Positions 24,761 through 34,012 of a DNA stretch of 64,000 nucleotides are shown in pieces. Below the pieces are notes generated by a model. The model was not told where the DNA came from, ran no database searches, and was given only the letters and a program-made list of their open reading frames with translations. The position numbers and the translations under genes were made by a program. Origin of the DNA: Spongorhabdus nitratireducens (GTDB lineage: Bacteria; Pseudomonadota; Gammaproteobacteria; Pseudomonadales; Endozoicomonadaceae); assembly GCA_947387575.1 (NCBI GenBank), contig CANDOC010000005.1, forward strand, positions 1 to 64,000, in the 5' to 3' direction. Numbering within the stretch: position 1 is the stretch's first letter; each line of letters begins with the position of its first letter.

Positions 24761-25507
24761 TTATTTCGTATATTGCTCAATCAGCTTTTTTGCTGCCCGG
24801 GGATCAAGCTTTTCATAACGCTGCAGGCTGGCATCCAGTGTGTGTTGTAGTTCCGGTGCCAAAAAACCTTTGTAGTGCAGACCCAAAGTGGCTGACAGTT
24901 GTTGCACTCGTAACTCCCAGGGGCCCAACTCATTAGCGCGCATTAATGCAGCTGTAAATTTATCATCTATCAGGGAATACTGAGCACGATCCATGGCATA
25001 GTCAGCCCAGGCATAAGGCCAGGCCGGCCGCAGTTGAATCGCTGTTTCCCAGCTGGTTAGCAGGGGAGACTGCTGCAAATCATCAACTTTCGGTTCCAGG
25101 TTATAACGCTGGCCCCACTCCAGAACCCGAGCTTTCAATACCCACTGTTCCGGTGAATCCGGCAAGGTTTCCAGTGCGCGTTCGGCACCTTTCAGCGCGA
25201 CTTCATAGTCATGCGGCTTTGGCTGAAAGCCCTGAGGGTCTTTCTTTTCCTTTCCCTGCCAATATTCCAGATACTGATTAGTCTGGCTGTTCAGTGCTCC
25301 GGCCTTGATTAAAGCCAGAGAGGTTTGAGAGGCCTGAAAAAGTAATGCAATACCTGCAAGCGCAAAGAGCGCTCGGCTAGGCTTTATATCAAAAGACTTC
25401 TTATTGCTACGGGAAGAACGCCTGCGGCGTCGCCGCTTTTTAGTTGGATCAGAGTGTCTTGATTCAGCGTGGCCCGATTCAGAATGATTGGAGGAATCAA
25501 TACTCAT
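24761..25507 (-). CDS. VpsP-like polysaccharide biosynthesis protein
   Basis: 248 residues. A charged, Ser/Arg-rich cytoplasmic N-terminus (KKRRRRRRSS, about 23-32) precedes one membrane helix (about 45-65). The remaining periplasmic part has TPR-like helices (ALKGAERALETLPDSPEQW, WETAIQLRPAWPYAWADYA). This layout fits VpsP and related small TPR proteins of Vibrio-type exopolysaccharide loci; the name is tentative. It overlaps the upstream PHP phosphatase gene by 4 nt and is the last gene of the locus. Confidence 0.65.
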   Translation of the reverse strand: MSIDSSNHSESGHAESRHSDPTKKRRRRRRSSRSNKKSFDIKPSRALFALAGIALLFQASQTSLALIKAGALNSQTNQYLEYWQGKEKKDPQGFQPKPHDYEVALKGAERALETLPDSPEQWVLKARVLEWGQRYNLEPKVDDLQQSPLLTSWETAIQLRPAWPYAWADYAMDRAQYSLIDDKFTAALMRANELGPWELRVQQLSATLGLHYKGFLAPELQHTLDASLQRYEKLDPRAAKKLIEQYTK

Positions 25508-26244
25508 GAGGCTTCCCCAAACAGACTGGCGGTCAGTTGATGAGGGTTGGTTTCAGTTAACATCACACGCTGTGCTTCACCTACCCACTGATCCAGCACA
25601 ACAGCCGCTTCACGCATAGCCGGTGGACGACGGTTAACATTGTGAGCATCGGACGCAACAAACTGGATCAGCTCTTTTTCCTGACTCAGCATCCACTGAC
25701 TGATTTCCTGTGCCTGACTGCCAAAATGACCGGCAACAGATCCCGCAGTCAACTGGAACAATGCACCTCGTTCAGCCAGTTTCAGGCTGCGCTCCGGATG
25801 GCGCATAATCTCTTTGTTACGCTCCGGGTGGGCAATAATCGGGCGAATATTCTGTTTCTTGAGCCAACTTAACAGGTTCTCGATACCGACTGGCACATTG
25901 GAATGAGGCATTTCAAGCAACACACAATCCATACCTTCCCACTGGCCGATAAACGGGACTTTGCCCCGACGCAGCATAATCATAAATTCATCACTGATGC
26001 GCACTTCTGCTGACATGGCGATTTTGATTGGCATGTTCCGTTCTTTAACGGCCGCGTCCAGCTCAGCAAAAGGCGGTGCAATGGTGTCGCGGTTATTATC
26101 AAACCGGCCGGGATGCATGTGAGGCGTACAAATCAGGTGGGAAATACCGTTTTCAGTCGCCAGCTGCAGTAATTCCAGTGCATCATCAAGCGTTTGTGCG
26201 CCGTCGTCTATGCCGTGGATAATGTGATTATGAATATCGATCAT
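25504..26244 (-). CDS. PHP-family tyrosine-protein phosphatase (CpsB/CapC type)
   Basis: The protein starts with the metal-binding motif MIDIHNHIIHGIDDGA, so ATG 26244 is preferred (246 residues); an upstream TTG at 26298 would add 18 residues. Other PHP motifs are CTPHMHPGRF, HPERN and SDAHN. CpsB/Wzb-type enzymes dephosphorylate the tyrosine-rich tail of the Wzc-like kinase and so control chain length or export. The partner kinase is encoded at 42700-44913. The gene overlaps the VpsP-like gene and follows galU. Confidence 0.87.
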   Translation of the reverse strand: MIDIHNHIIHGIDDGAQTLDDALELLQLATENGISHLICTPHMHPGRFDNNRDTIAPPFAELDAAVKERNMPIKIAMSAEVRISDEFMIMLRRGKVPFIGQWEGMDCVLLEMPHSNVPVGIENLLSWLKKQNIRPIIAHPERNKEIMRHPERSLKLAERGALFQLTAGSVAGHFGSQAQEISQWMLSQEKELIQFVASDAHNVNRRPPAMREAAVVLDQWVGEAQRVMLTETNPHQLTASLFGEAS

Positions 26245-26332
26245 CGGATATGGCAGTGCGGGTTCAAAAGTTAATCGGGAATAGTATGAGAAACGCAAGT
26301 TTCATACCATTCCCTCGGGCTTATTATTTTAA

Positions 26333-27160
26333 TCAGCCGCGATAAAAGGTGTCGTAACAGTAATTAGTGGCTTCAATAAAGCCCTCAACGCTGCCACAGT
26401 CGAAACGGGTACCCTTGAATTTATAAGCCAGTACACAGCCTTGTTGCGCCTGCTTCATAAGAGCATCGGTAATCTGGATTTCACCACCCTTTCCAGGCTC
26501 TGTGTCAGCAATCAGATCGAAAATATCAGGAGTCAGGATATAGCGACCGATAATCGCCAGATTGGAAGGGGCTTCTTCCTTTGATGGCTTTTCGACCATA
26601 TCGGTAACCCGGATAATATCGTCACGGATGGTATCACCGGCGATTACACCATAGCGGTGAACCTGATCCTCAGGTACTTCCTGCACTGCGACAATGGAGC
26701 AGCGGAACTGGCGGTAGAGTGCAGCCATTTGTGCCAGAACACCGGGGCCTCCGGGGTTTACGCACAAATCATCTGCCAGAACGACGGCAAAGGGTTGGTC
26801 ACCTACCAATGTCTGACCAGTCTGGATTGCATGGCCCAGGCCTTTCATTTCAGTCTGGCGGGTATAGGAAAAGGTGCAGCGATCCATAATCTCACGGATA
26901 TCTGTCAGCATGCTTTCTTTACCAGTGCCCTCGATCTGATGCTCCAGCTCGTAGTTAATATCGAAATGATCCTCCAGAGCGCGCTTGCCGCGGCCTGTTA
27001 CCATACAGATTTCATTTAGACCAGCTTCCAACGCTTCATCAACACCGTATTCAATCAAGGGCTTGTTGACGACCGGCATCATTTCCTTTGGCATGGATTT
27101 AGTTGCCGGTAGAAACCGTGTGCCGTAACCGGCAGCAGGGAAGAGGCATTTCTTAAGCAT
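26333..27160 (-). CDS. galU: UTP-glucose-1-phosphate uridylyltransferase
   Basis: 275 residues. The nucleotidyltransferase start FPAAGYGTRFLPATKSMPKEM is split by family-conserved residues at about 6-26; IEYGVDEALEAG, VLADDL and EKPSKEEAPSNLAIIGRY follow. The enzyme makes UDP-glucose, the donor or precursor for many polysaccharide sugars. AAGGA precedes the ATG. It sits inside the polysaccharide locus, so it probably supplies the local pathway, although it could also be the housekeeping copy. Confidence 0.95.
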   Translation of the reverse strand: MLKKCLFPAAGYGTRFLPATKSMPKEMMPVVNKPLIEYGVDEALEAGLNEICMVTGRGKRALEDHFDINYELEHQIEGTGKESMLTDIREIMDRCTFSYTRQTEMKGLGHAIQTGQTLVGDQPFAVVLADDLCVNPGGPGVLAQMAALYRQFRCSIVAVQEVPEDQVHRYGVIAGDTIRDDIIRVTDMVEKPSKEEAPSNLAIIGRYILTPDIFDLIADTEPGKGGEIQITDALMKQAQQGCVLAYKFKGTRFDCGSVEGFIEATNYCYDTFYRG

Positions 27161-27283
27161 TAGTACATCCTTTTTTTAAGAGGCTAATAGTAAAGGGGCA
27201 TCCGGAAGTGGTAAATGAATAACGATCACAGATCGCAATATATGTGTAACAAGTGCAACAAAACTGAAACCCAATCACTTATC

Positions 27284-28681
27284 CTATTGTTTACTAGGCA
27301 TAAATCGTGCAACCCAGGCCAAAGCCATCAAACAAACAAACATCGCTGCGTTAGCCGGAATCTGCAAATTAAAATCCACCGTTGAATGAATCATAATCGC
27401 CAGAATTCCCATAAAGCTGGCAAAACCCATTCCGATCATCAACGTGTTTCTACGTTGTTTTATGGCTTGTGCGGCCTGCCAAACAGAAGCCAGAACTATT
27501 AGTACTAGTATCAGGTACCCCGGTATACCAAACTCCAGAGGAAACTGCAGATAGTCATTATGAGCAAGATCGTAAAAACCATGCCAGCTGCCGTTGTGGT
27601 AACCAGGTAATGTGGTATAGAAAGATCCGCCACCAGAACCTGTAAGTGTGTAGTCCGATGAAATGGCATTAAGAGTCATTTCTGCAACTTCTGGTCGAGT
27701 CTCTTTATTGATGGAGGTCTGCTCCAGGCGCTGTACTACCTTTTCCAGGCCAAACCATTGACTGATAATGGCAGTATCAATGACAATCAAGCTGACAAAC
27801 AAAATGACCATGCCGCGAGTCAGACGTTTACGCAGAACAACATAAAGCAGACCTGTAATCATCAGGCTGGAAAAGAAAGCAGTATTTCCCATGCGGGATC
27901 GGCTCAAAACAAGCCCTACCACCATAACGGCAAGTGCCGTACGTAACAAAACCTTGTTACTCATAAGAGTAGACAGCACCTGACGTAACCATTCACTCCA
28001 GCTGTGGGCCTTTTTATCACTGAGTTGGGCGATTAAAAGTCCCATGCCCATAGCAAGCATCATCTCCAGACCACCGGCAAATGAATTCCGGTTGACATAA
28101 GTCCCTGTTGCCACATCGAAATAGGTTTCCTTAGCACTGAATAACAGCATTTCCATTCCGGAAAGAGTGCTCAGAGAACCAAACACAGCCTGAAATGTAC
28201 CCTGAATAACAAATAGCCAGGCAAAGAGCTTTGCTTTACTGGAGTCAGTGACCAAAAGTAAAGTCATGAAAAATAACAGGTAATAGGCGAGCGTTAACAT
28301 AGCGCTGAGGCGAGTAGCGTGAGGATCGATAGATAACGTCGCATATTCAGGGGAGGGGAGTTGAAGAGCTAAAGCTGCAGTGTTCTGAATACTTACTGAA
28401 GTCGGTGAAACGGGATTAACCCATTCAACGGGCAACGGTACTTGTTGTAACCAGACCCAACAGCAAAAGAACAGAAAACCAATATGAAGCCATTGTGTAC
28501 GGCGAAAAGCTTCAGATAATTCCAGCCGTCCCAGAGCAAAACCAATCAGCCATAATCCCGCCAGCAAGTAAGACAATGCTGCCAATAACCCCATCGCCCA
28601 TTCGGGTTTACTGGCTGAAGGCAAAGGCAGCCAGAACAAAATGGCCAGAAACAGCCAAAACAGTGTTTTGTGATAAGTCAT
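27284..28681 (-). CDS. O-antigen ligase / Wzy-type polymerase family protein
   Basis: The frame is open from 28777, but the first 32 residues look non-coding and the membrane protein starts MTYHKTLFWLFLAILFW at 28681 (465 residues). About 12 hydrophobic helices are visible, with the ligase/polymerase signature in the large periplasmic loop (LTGSGGGSFYTTLPGY then HNDYLQFPLEFGIPGY, about 325-390). Such proteins polymerise or ligate lipid-linked oligosaccharide. A second Wzy-like protein is encoded at 35130, so one may be polymerase and the other ligase. A heptanucleotide repeat array lies in its leader. Confidence 0.8.
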   Translation of the reverse strand: MTYHKTLFWLFLAILFWLPLPSASKPEWAMGLLAALSYLLAGLWLIGFALGRLELSEAFRRTQWLHIGFLFFCCWVWLQQVPLPVEWVNPVSPTSVSIQNTAALALQLPSPEYATLSIDPHATRLSAMLTLAYYLLFFMTLLLVTDSSKAKLFAWLFVIQGTFQAVFGSLSTLSGMEMLLFSAKETYFDVATGTYVNRNSFAGGLEMMLAMGMGLLIAQLSDKKAHSWSEWLRQVLSTLMSNKVLLRTALAVMVVGLVLSRSRMGNTAFFSSLMITGLLYVVLRKRLTRGMVILFVSLIVIDTAIISQWFGLEKVVQRLEQTSINKETRPEVAEMTLNAISSDYTLTGSGGGSFYTTLPGYHNGSWHGFYDLAHNDYLQFPLEFGIPGYLILVLIVLASVWQAAQAIKQRRNTLMIGMGFASFMGILAIMIHSTVDFNLQIPANAAMFVCLMALAWVARFMPSKQ

Positions 28682-28797
28682 TTGTGGTCTGAAGGTAAAA
28701 ACGGGAATGATACTTTTATTTTGGGAAGGGTTGAATGGTGAACAGTTAACAGTATAAAAAACTTGCACATAGCCCAAGAGAAAATCACACTAACAAC

Positions 28798-28874
28798 CGT
28801 TCACCGTTCACCGTTCACCGTTCACCGTTCACCGTTCACCGTTCACCGTTCACCGTTCACCGTTCACCGTTCAC
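28798..28874. repeat. tandem 7-bp repeat array, 11 copies of CGTTCAC
   Basis: Eleven uninterrupted copies of CGTTCAC (minus strand GTGAACG) lie between the stop of the sugar transferase gene (28880) and the start of the ligase/polymerase gene (28681). A lone inverted copy, GGTGAAC, is at 28737-28743. The unit is not a multiple of three and lies outside coding sequence, so slippage would change spacing or leader length, not a reading frame. Confidence 0.95.
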
Positions 28875-28879
28875 CAAAA

Positions 28880-30250
28880 TCAATAAGCATTAGGATTCAC
28901 AAACCCCTTAAACACCGTCATAAATATAATCTTCAAATCAAACCCAACCGACCAGTTATTGATATATTCCAGATCACACTCAACCCGGCGGGCCATTTTA
29001 TCAACTGTTTCCGTTTCACCCCGGAAACCCCGCACCTGTGCCAGCCCGGTAATGCCTGGTTTGATCTTGTGTCGCTGCATGTAGGATTGAACAAGATCCT
29101 TGTAATATTCATTATGGGCCAGCGCATGAGGACGAGGGCCAACGATGGACATACGCCCCTGCAGTACATTAATAAATTGAGGCAGCTCATCCAGGCTGGT
29201 GCGTCGTATAAATGCACCAACAGGAGTGATACGAGAATCACCTTTGGTAGCCTGAGTGACAGTACCTTTGTTTTCCTGATGGACCTTCATACTGCGGAAT
29301 TTGTATACCTTGATGGGCTTGCCATCTGCCCCATGCCGTTTCTGCTTGAAGAGTATTGGGCCGGGAGAAGAGAGTTTCACAGCCAAAGCTACCGCCGCCA
29401 GTACGGGAGTTATGCCGATTAATATAATAGTGCTGACAACGACATCCTCTATCCGTTTTAGAATCCAGTTATGACCCTGCATCGGAGAACAGCTGATATC
29501 CAGTGAATAATACTCACCAATCGGTGTTGCCTTGTAATTCAGTAGAGGCAGGTCACGCAAACCAGGCATAAACCGAATGTCCATGGTTTGATGTCGGAGA
29601 ACATAGAGCACGGGTTGAACCAGTGTACCCTCTTTGAGAGGCAGGCAAAGCCAGCATTCGTCAAAATGTTGGCCGCTGTCGATCAACTTTTCCAGCTCAA
29701 TAAGCGTTGCTTCTTTAGTTGTATGTTCAACAACTGTTTTAACCCTGAACCCTAGAGCATTATGATGACTGAACTCTTCAACAACATTACTGAAATTACG
29801 CCCGGAACCAATAACCAGAACTTGTTTGACGTTATGGCCCCGCTTCCGAACACGAACTAGTGCTAGGTAAAGTCCGATTCTGATGGTGACAGCCAGTGTT
29901 ATGGAGGTCAGAATCCAGGTGCCAATCCACAGGCGGGAGTAACTCTCAGTAATTTTTGTCATCACCATAAAGGCAACAAGTACTACAAAAGATATAACCC
30001 ATGCCAGCCATACTTTCAGGATCCGTTCACCCAGATGACGTCCACGCCAGGAGTCGTAAACACCCAGCAGAAAGGAACACATCACTACTAACAATCCCTG
30101 AATAGTTATAATGCGATATTGCTCTATAGAGTTACTGCCAAAGCGGAAAAATTCTGATAATTCCGCACAGCTAAAGGCCAGAAGAACATCCAGAACAACA
30201 AGTACAAAAACAGGCAACTGGGAGCGGCCATGCATCAGTGAATTAGGCAT
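28880..30250 (-). CDS. undecaprenyl-phosphate sugar phosphotransferase (WcaJ/WbaP type)
   Basis: 456 residues. Four N-terminal membrane helices and a Rossmann-like middle region (VLVIGSGRNFSN) precede the catalytic bacterial sugar transferase domain: a helix at about 275, SPGPILFKQKRHGADGKPI split at about 290-310, KFRSM, RRTSLDELPQFINVLQG and SIVGPRP, KPGITGLAQVRG. It transfers a hexose-1-phosphate from a nucleotide sugar to undecaprenyl phosphate, starting the repeat unit. Sugar specificity cannot be read from sequence; glucose is plausible given galU. It ends FVNPNAY, as in VpsA/WcaJ-type proteins. Confidence 0.92.
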   Translation of the reverse strand: MPNSLMHGRSQLPVFVLVVLDVLLAFSCAELSEFFRFGSNSIEQYRIITIQGLLVVMCSFLLGVYDSWRGRHLGERILKVWLAWVISFVVLVAFMVMTKITESYSRLWIGTWILTSITLAVTIRIGLYLALVRVRKRGHNVKQVLVIGSGRNFSNVVEEFSHHNALGFRVKTVVEHTTKEATLIELEKLIDSGQHFDECWLCLPLKEGTLVQPVLYVLRHQTMDIRFMPGLRDLPLLNYKATPIGEYYSLDISCSPMQGHNWILKRIEDVVVSTIILIGITPVLAAVALAVKLSSPGPILFKQKRHGADGKPIKVYKFRSMKVHQENKGTVTQATKGDSRITPVGAFIRRTSLDELPQFINVLQGRMSIVGPRPHALAHNEYYKDLVQSYMQRHKIKPGITGLAQVRGFRGETETVDKMARRVECDLEYINNWSVGFDLKIIFMTVFKGFVNPNAY

Positions 30251-30272
30251 CTTTTTTGTTGAATACTAAAGT

Positions 30273-30296
30273 GGTGATCGGTGATCGGTGATCGGT
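30273..30296. repeat. tandem 7-bp repeat, three copies of GGTGATC
   Basis: GGTGATC occurs three times in tandem (30273-30293) plus GGT, just upstream of the sugar transferase start. The unit differs by one base from GGTGAAC, the minus-strand unit phase of the 11-copy array at the other end of the same gene. The remaining sequence from 30297 to 30562 shows no gene or convincing terminator. Confidence 0.9.
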
Positions 30297-30562
30297 ATGA
30301 ATTTAAAAATTAATGTCGTTCACTGATCTTTGAATGAATAAATGTGTATAAACGTAATTAGCCCTGAAAGAGGGAACTCAATATCACTTTCTGAAAGGCT
30401 ACAGGATCATCAGCTTAAATAGATTAATTTGAAGCACAGTGTTGCACTTTTCCCCAAACTTAGAAATCCCGCTCATGCTGCCTTAAACTCAACCATACTG
30501 AACTGACTAAATGCGTTATATATGTCTGTATTAGAGAGCAGCAGGAGCGAAGGGTGGTGAGA

Positions 30563-31456
30563 TTACCTTTTCTGAAGCTCGCTGATGACTGACCTAAGGC
30601 TTACTTTCCAGTCACGGTTAACATTGCTTACTGGAAAGCTGCAGCAGTCCAGAACAGAGTATTCAGGCCGTTGCGCAGGTGTCGGATATGCACTGGTGGA
30701 GATAGCATTTAAGGCAGGTTTTGTAGCAAGAAAACCTTGTTCAAAGGCTTCTTGAAAAATAACTCGTGCAAACCCATGCCAGCTAGTTGCTTCGTCTCCA
30801 CAGAAGTGGTGAATACCGAACAGAGAAGTGTTCGTGGTCTGCCCCTTAAGATACAGTGCAATATTTAAGATGGCATCTGCAAGGTCTCCAGCGTATGTCG
30901 GACAGCCATACTGGTCTGCAACCACGGAGAGTGAATCCCTTTCACTACCCAGTCTCAACATAGTTTTCACAAAATTATGTCCGTATTCACTGAAAACCCA
31001 TGCAGTACGAATGATCACATGCTTAGGGTTCAGTTCAGAAACAACTTGCTCCCCTGCAAGCTTGCTATCTCCGTAAATGCTTTGTGGTGACGTGTTTGCG
31101 CCAGGTTTATACGCCTGAATGGCTCTACCATCAAAAACATAATCGGTAGAAACATGTATTAAAGGAATGTTGAGTACTGAAGAGGCTTCTGCTAAGTGTC
31201 TCGGACCCTCAGTATTTACACGATATGCCAGCTCTGTCTCATCTTCAGCTTTGTCTACAGCAGTATAAGCAGCAGCATTAATAATCAGGTCAGGTTTGTT
31301 TTGCTCGCAAAAATCAAGGACATGAGAACGGCTGGTGATATCAAGGTGTTCACGGTCAACGGCAATAACTTCCATAAGGCTGGTGTCAACGCGATCGAGA
31401 AGGCATTGCCCCAGCTGACCCTGTGCTCCGCTAATCAGCACTTTCATTCGGGACAT
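30563..31456 (-). CDS. rfbD: dTDP-4-dehydrorhamnose reductase
   Basis: 297 residues. An N-terminal Rossmann motif GAQGQLGQ, the substrate region NAAAYTAVDKAE, STDYVFDG and the SDR catalytic Tyr-Lys in YGDSKLAGE are present. It catalyses the last step to dTDP-L-rhamnose using NAD(P)H. It overlaps the upstream rfbC stop by one base and is last of rfbBACD, all four being contiguous and complete. Confidence 0.95.
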   Translation of the reverse strand: MSRMKVLISGAQGQLGQCLLDRVDTSLMEVIAVDREHLDITSRSHVLDFCEQNKPDLIINAAAYTAVDKAEDETELAYRVNTEGPRHLAEASSVLNIPLIHVSTDYVFDGRAIQAYKPGANTSPQSIYGDSKLAGEQVVSELNPKHVIIRTAWVFSEYGHNFVKTMLRLGSERDSLSVVADQYGCPTYAGDLADAILNIALYLKGQTTNTSLFGIHHFCGDEATSWHGFARVIFQEAFEQGFLATKPALNAISTSAYPTPAQRPEYSVLDCCSFPVSNVNRDWKVSLRSVISELQKR

Positions 31457-31989
31457 TAAAACAACTCCTTGAAAGCAGGTGCATTTTCATCTTTTAGTGA
31501 AAGTGATGGTGACTCAACCGGCCACTGTATAGCAATGTCCGGGTCATTCCAACGGAATGAACCTTCATCCTGAGGGTCATAATAATCTGTGCACTTGTAT
31601 TCAAAATCAGCTGTATCAGATATAACAACAAACCCATGGGCAAAGCCGGGTGGAACCCAAAACTGTTTTTTATTTTTTGCTGATAACATGACTCCTTCCC
31701 ACTGCCCGAATGTTGGAGAACCGGGACGAATGTCGACAGCTACATCATAAACTTCTCCACTCACAACTCTGACGAGTTTTCCCTGAGGCTTGCTTTTCTG
31801 GAAGTGCAGTCCTCTCAGGACACCGGATGATGAACGGGAGTGATTATCCTGAACAAAATCATATTCAATGCCAACCTCCTCGCGATAGCGTTTGGCCTGA
31901 AAGGTTTCCAAAAAAAAACCCCTGTCATCGCCAAAAACCTTTGGCTCAATAATGATAAGATCAGAAATCCGAGTAGGGATGATTTTCAT
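31456..31989 (-). CDS. rfbC: dTDP-4-dehydrorhamnose 3,5-epimerase
   Basis: 177 residues, a cupin-fold epimerase. Motifs: FGDDRGFFLETF, the catalytic base region FVQDNHSRSSSGVLRGLHFQ split at about 45-65, GKLVRVVSGEVYDVAVDIR, PPGFAHGF, and YKCTDYY. It inverts C3 and C5 of the 4-keto sugar. It overlaps rfbA and rfbD by a base each, indicating translational coupling. Confidence 0.95.
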   Translation of the reverse strand: MKIIPTRISDLIIIEPKVFGDDRGFFLETFQAKRYREEVGIEYDFVQDNHSRSSSGVLRGLHFQKSKPQGKLVRVVSGEVYDVAVDIRPGSPTFGQWEGVMLSAKNKKQFWVPPGFAHGFVVISDTADFEYKCTDYYDPQDEGSFRWNDPDIAIQWPVESPSLSLKDENAPAFKELF

Positions 31990-32870
31990 CAGATACGCCC
32001 CTCAGCAATTTTCAAGAGATATTGGCCATAGCCTGTTTTTGAAAGCTTCTTGCCTGATTCTGCAAGTTGATCGATCGTTAGCCATCCTTGCTGGAAAGCA
32101 ATTTCTTCCAGTGCCGCTACTTTAAGCCCTTGCCGGTGTTCTATGGTTTGAACAAAATGCCCCGCCTCCATTAGGGAGTCATGAGTACCAGTATCGAGCC
32201 ACGCAAATCCGCGTCCGAGTAGGCTGACATTGAGCTTACCTGCTTGCAGGTATGCGTTATTCACATCCGTTATTTCCAGCTCACCACGGGCAGAGGGTTT
32301 AATATCCCGGGCAATACTGATGACGCTGTTATCATAGAAATAGAGACCAGTGACGGCATAATTGGATTTTGGTGATGCCGGTTTTTCTTCAATGCTAGTT
32401 GCTTTGCCATCTTTATCGAAGGCAACAACACCAAATCGCTCAGGGTCATTTACATGATATCCGAAAACAGTGGCACCGTTTTCCTGCCTGCAAGCTTGTT
32501 GTAATTTTTCTGAGAAATGTTGCCCGTAAAAAATATTGTCACCTAGTATAAGGCTTACATTGTCATTGCCTATAAACCGCTCACCAATTAGAAATGCCTG
32601 AGCAAGCCCGTCAGGACTTGGTTGAACTGCATAGGAAATAGAAATACCGAACTGGCTCCCATTACCAAATAATCGTTGATAACCGGATAAATCATCTGGT
32701 GTTGATATAATCAGGATATCCTGTATTCCAGCTAGCATTAAAACCGACAGCGGATAATAAATCATCGGTTTGTCATAAACAGGGAGGAGCTGCTTGGATA
32801 CACCCATTGTAATCGGGTGCAGACGTGTGCCAGAACCACCCGCAAGGATGATACCTTTGTATTTTTTCAT
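31989..32870 (-). CDS. rfbA: glucose-1-phosphate thymidylyltransferase
   Basis: 293 residues. Starts [15 protein letters not shown] with the nucleotide-binding GGSGTRL, followed by [27 protein letters not shown] and [20 protein letters not shown]. It couples glucose-1-phosphate to dTTP, giving dTDP-glucose for rhamnose synthesis. Starts 68 nt after the rfbB stop. Confidence 0.95.
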   Translation of the reverse strand: MKKYKGIILAGGSGTRLHPITMGVSKQLLPVYDKPMIYYPLSVLMLAGIQDILIISTPDDLSGYQRLFGNGSQFGISISYAVQPSPDGLAQAFLIGERFIGNDNVSLILGDNIFYGQHFSEKLQQACRQENGATVFGYHVNDPERFGVVAFDKDGKATSIEEKPASPKSNYAVTGLYFYDNSVISIARDIKPSARGELEITDVNNAYLQAGKLNVSLLGRGFAWLDTGTHDSLMEAGHFVQTIEHRQGLKVAALEEIAFQQGWLTIDQLAESGKKLSKTGYGQYLLKIAEGRI

Positions 32871-32938
32871 AAGTCAGAAAGGGGAATTAGAGTGTGAAGT
32901 TACGAAGGAGGATAAAGAAATTTCTTAACCTAAAAGAA

Positions 32939-34003
32939 TTAATCATTGACGCCCAAGCGGCCAAGCTGGTATTTACCAGAAAGTACTCTCTCCCACCACT
33001 GTCGGTTATCCAGATACCACTGAACCGTTTTACGCAGGCCTGTATCAAAAGTTTCTTCTGGTACCCAGCCGAGCTCACACTCAATTTTAGAGGCATCAAT
33101 GGCGTAACGTGCGTCATGCCCGGGGCGATCAGTAACAAAAGTAATCAGCTCACGATATTCGTTGATACCCGCAGGTTTCTCTGGTGCCAGCTCTTCTAGC
33201 AGATCACAAATCATGTTGACCACATCAATATTCTTTTTCTCGTTATGACCACCAACATTGTAGGTTTCGCCAACCTCTCCCTCAGTCACAACTTTATAAA
33301 GTGCACGGGCATGATCTTCTACATATAGCCAGTCCCGGATCTGGCAACCATCACCATAAACAGGCAGAGGCTTACCATGCAGGGCATTCAAGATCATATG
33401 AGGAATCAGTTTTTCAGGGAAGTGATAAGGCCCATAGTTATTAGAGCAGTTAGTCACAATTACTGGCAGCCCGTAAGTTCGGTGCCAAGCTCTTACTAGG
33501 TGGTCAGAACCTGCTTTACTGGCAGAATATGGGCTGCTAGGTGAATAAGGCGTAGTTTCTGTAAACAGATCATCGGTGCCATGTAAGTCGCCATAAACCT
33601 CGTCGGTAGATATATGATGAAAGCGAAAGTTTGCGCGCTTGTCTTCAGGCAGTTTTTGCCAATAGTTACGGGCACATTCCAGCATGTTAAAAGTGCCTAC
33701 CAGATTAGTATGGATAAATGTAGCTGGACCATCAATAGAACGATCAACATGGCTTTCTGCAGCTAGATGCATAACAGCATCAGGCTGATATGTATTAAAA
33801 ATAAATTTTAGGTCGTTGACATTGCAGATATCTTTCTTTTGAAAAAAATAATTTTCACTTTTGAGCTTGGTAGGTATTGATTCAGTGTTTCCTGCATATG
33901 TGAGAGAATCAAGATTTATAACAGTGTTTTTAGTATTAGTAAGGATGTAACGAATAACAGCACTACCTATAAAGCCAGCACCACCAGTTATAAGAATTTT
34001 CAT
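32939..34003 (-). CDS. rfbB: dTDP-glucose 4,6-dehydratase
   Basis: 354 residues, SDR family. [12 protein letters not shown] is the NAD-binding glycine motif (about 7-18). [24 protein letters not shown] and the catalytic [14 protein letters not shown] are also present. It makes dTDP-4-keto-6-deoxyglucose. First gene of rfbBACD; gene content upstream becomes strongly AT-rich, so this gene lies near one edge of the variable cassette. Confidence 0.95.
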   Translation of the reverse strand: MKILITGGAGFIGSAVIRYILTNTKNTVINLDSLTYAGNTESIPTKLKSENYFFQKKDICNVNDLKFIFNTYQPDAVMHLAAESHVDRSIDGPATFIHTNLVGTFNMLECARNYWQKLPEDKRANFRFHHISTDEVYGDLHGTDDLFTETTPYSPSSPYSASKAGSDHLVRAWHRTYGLPVIVTNCSNNYGPYHFPEKLIPHMILNALHGKPLPVYGDGCQIRDWLYVEDHARALYKVVTEGEVGETYNVGGHNEKKNIDVVNMICDLLEELAPEKPAGINEYRELITFVTDRPGHDARYAIDASKIECELGWVPEETFDTGLRKTVQWYLDNRQWWERVLSGKYQLGRLGVND

Positions 34004-34012
34004 AATAACCTG

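Noticed and set aside
28798-28874. CRISPR array
   Set aside because: The 7-bp units are directly adjacent with no spacers.
28763-29422. 219-codon plus-strand frame starting with HRSPFTV repeats
   Set aside because: The repeats are the translated 7-bp array and the rest is antisense of the sugar transferase.
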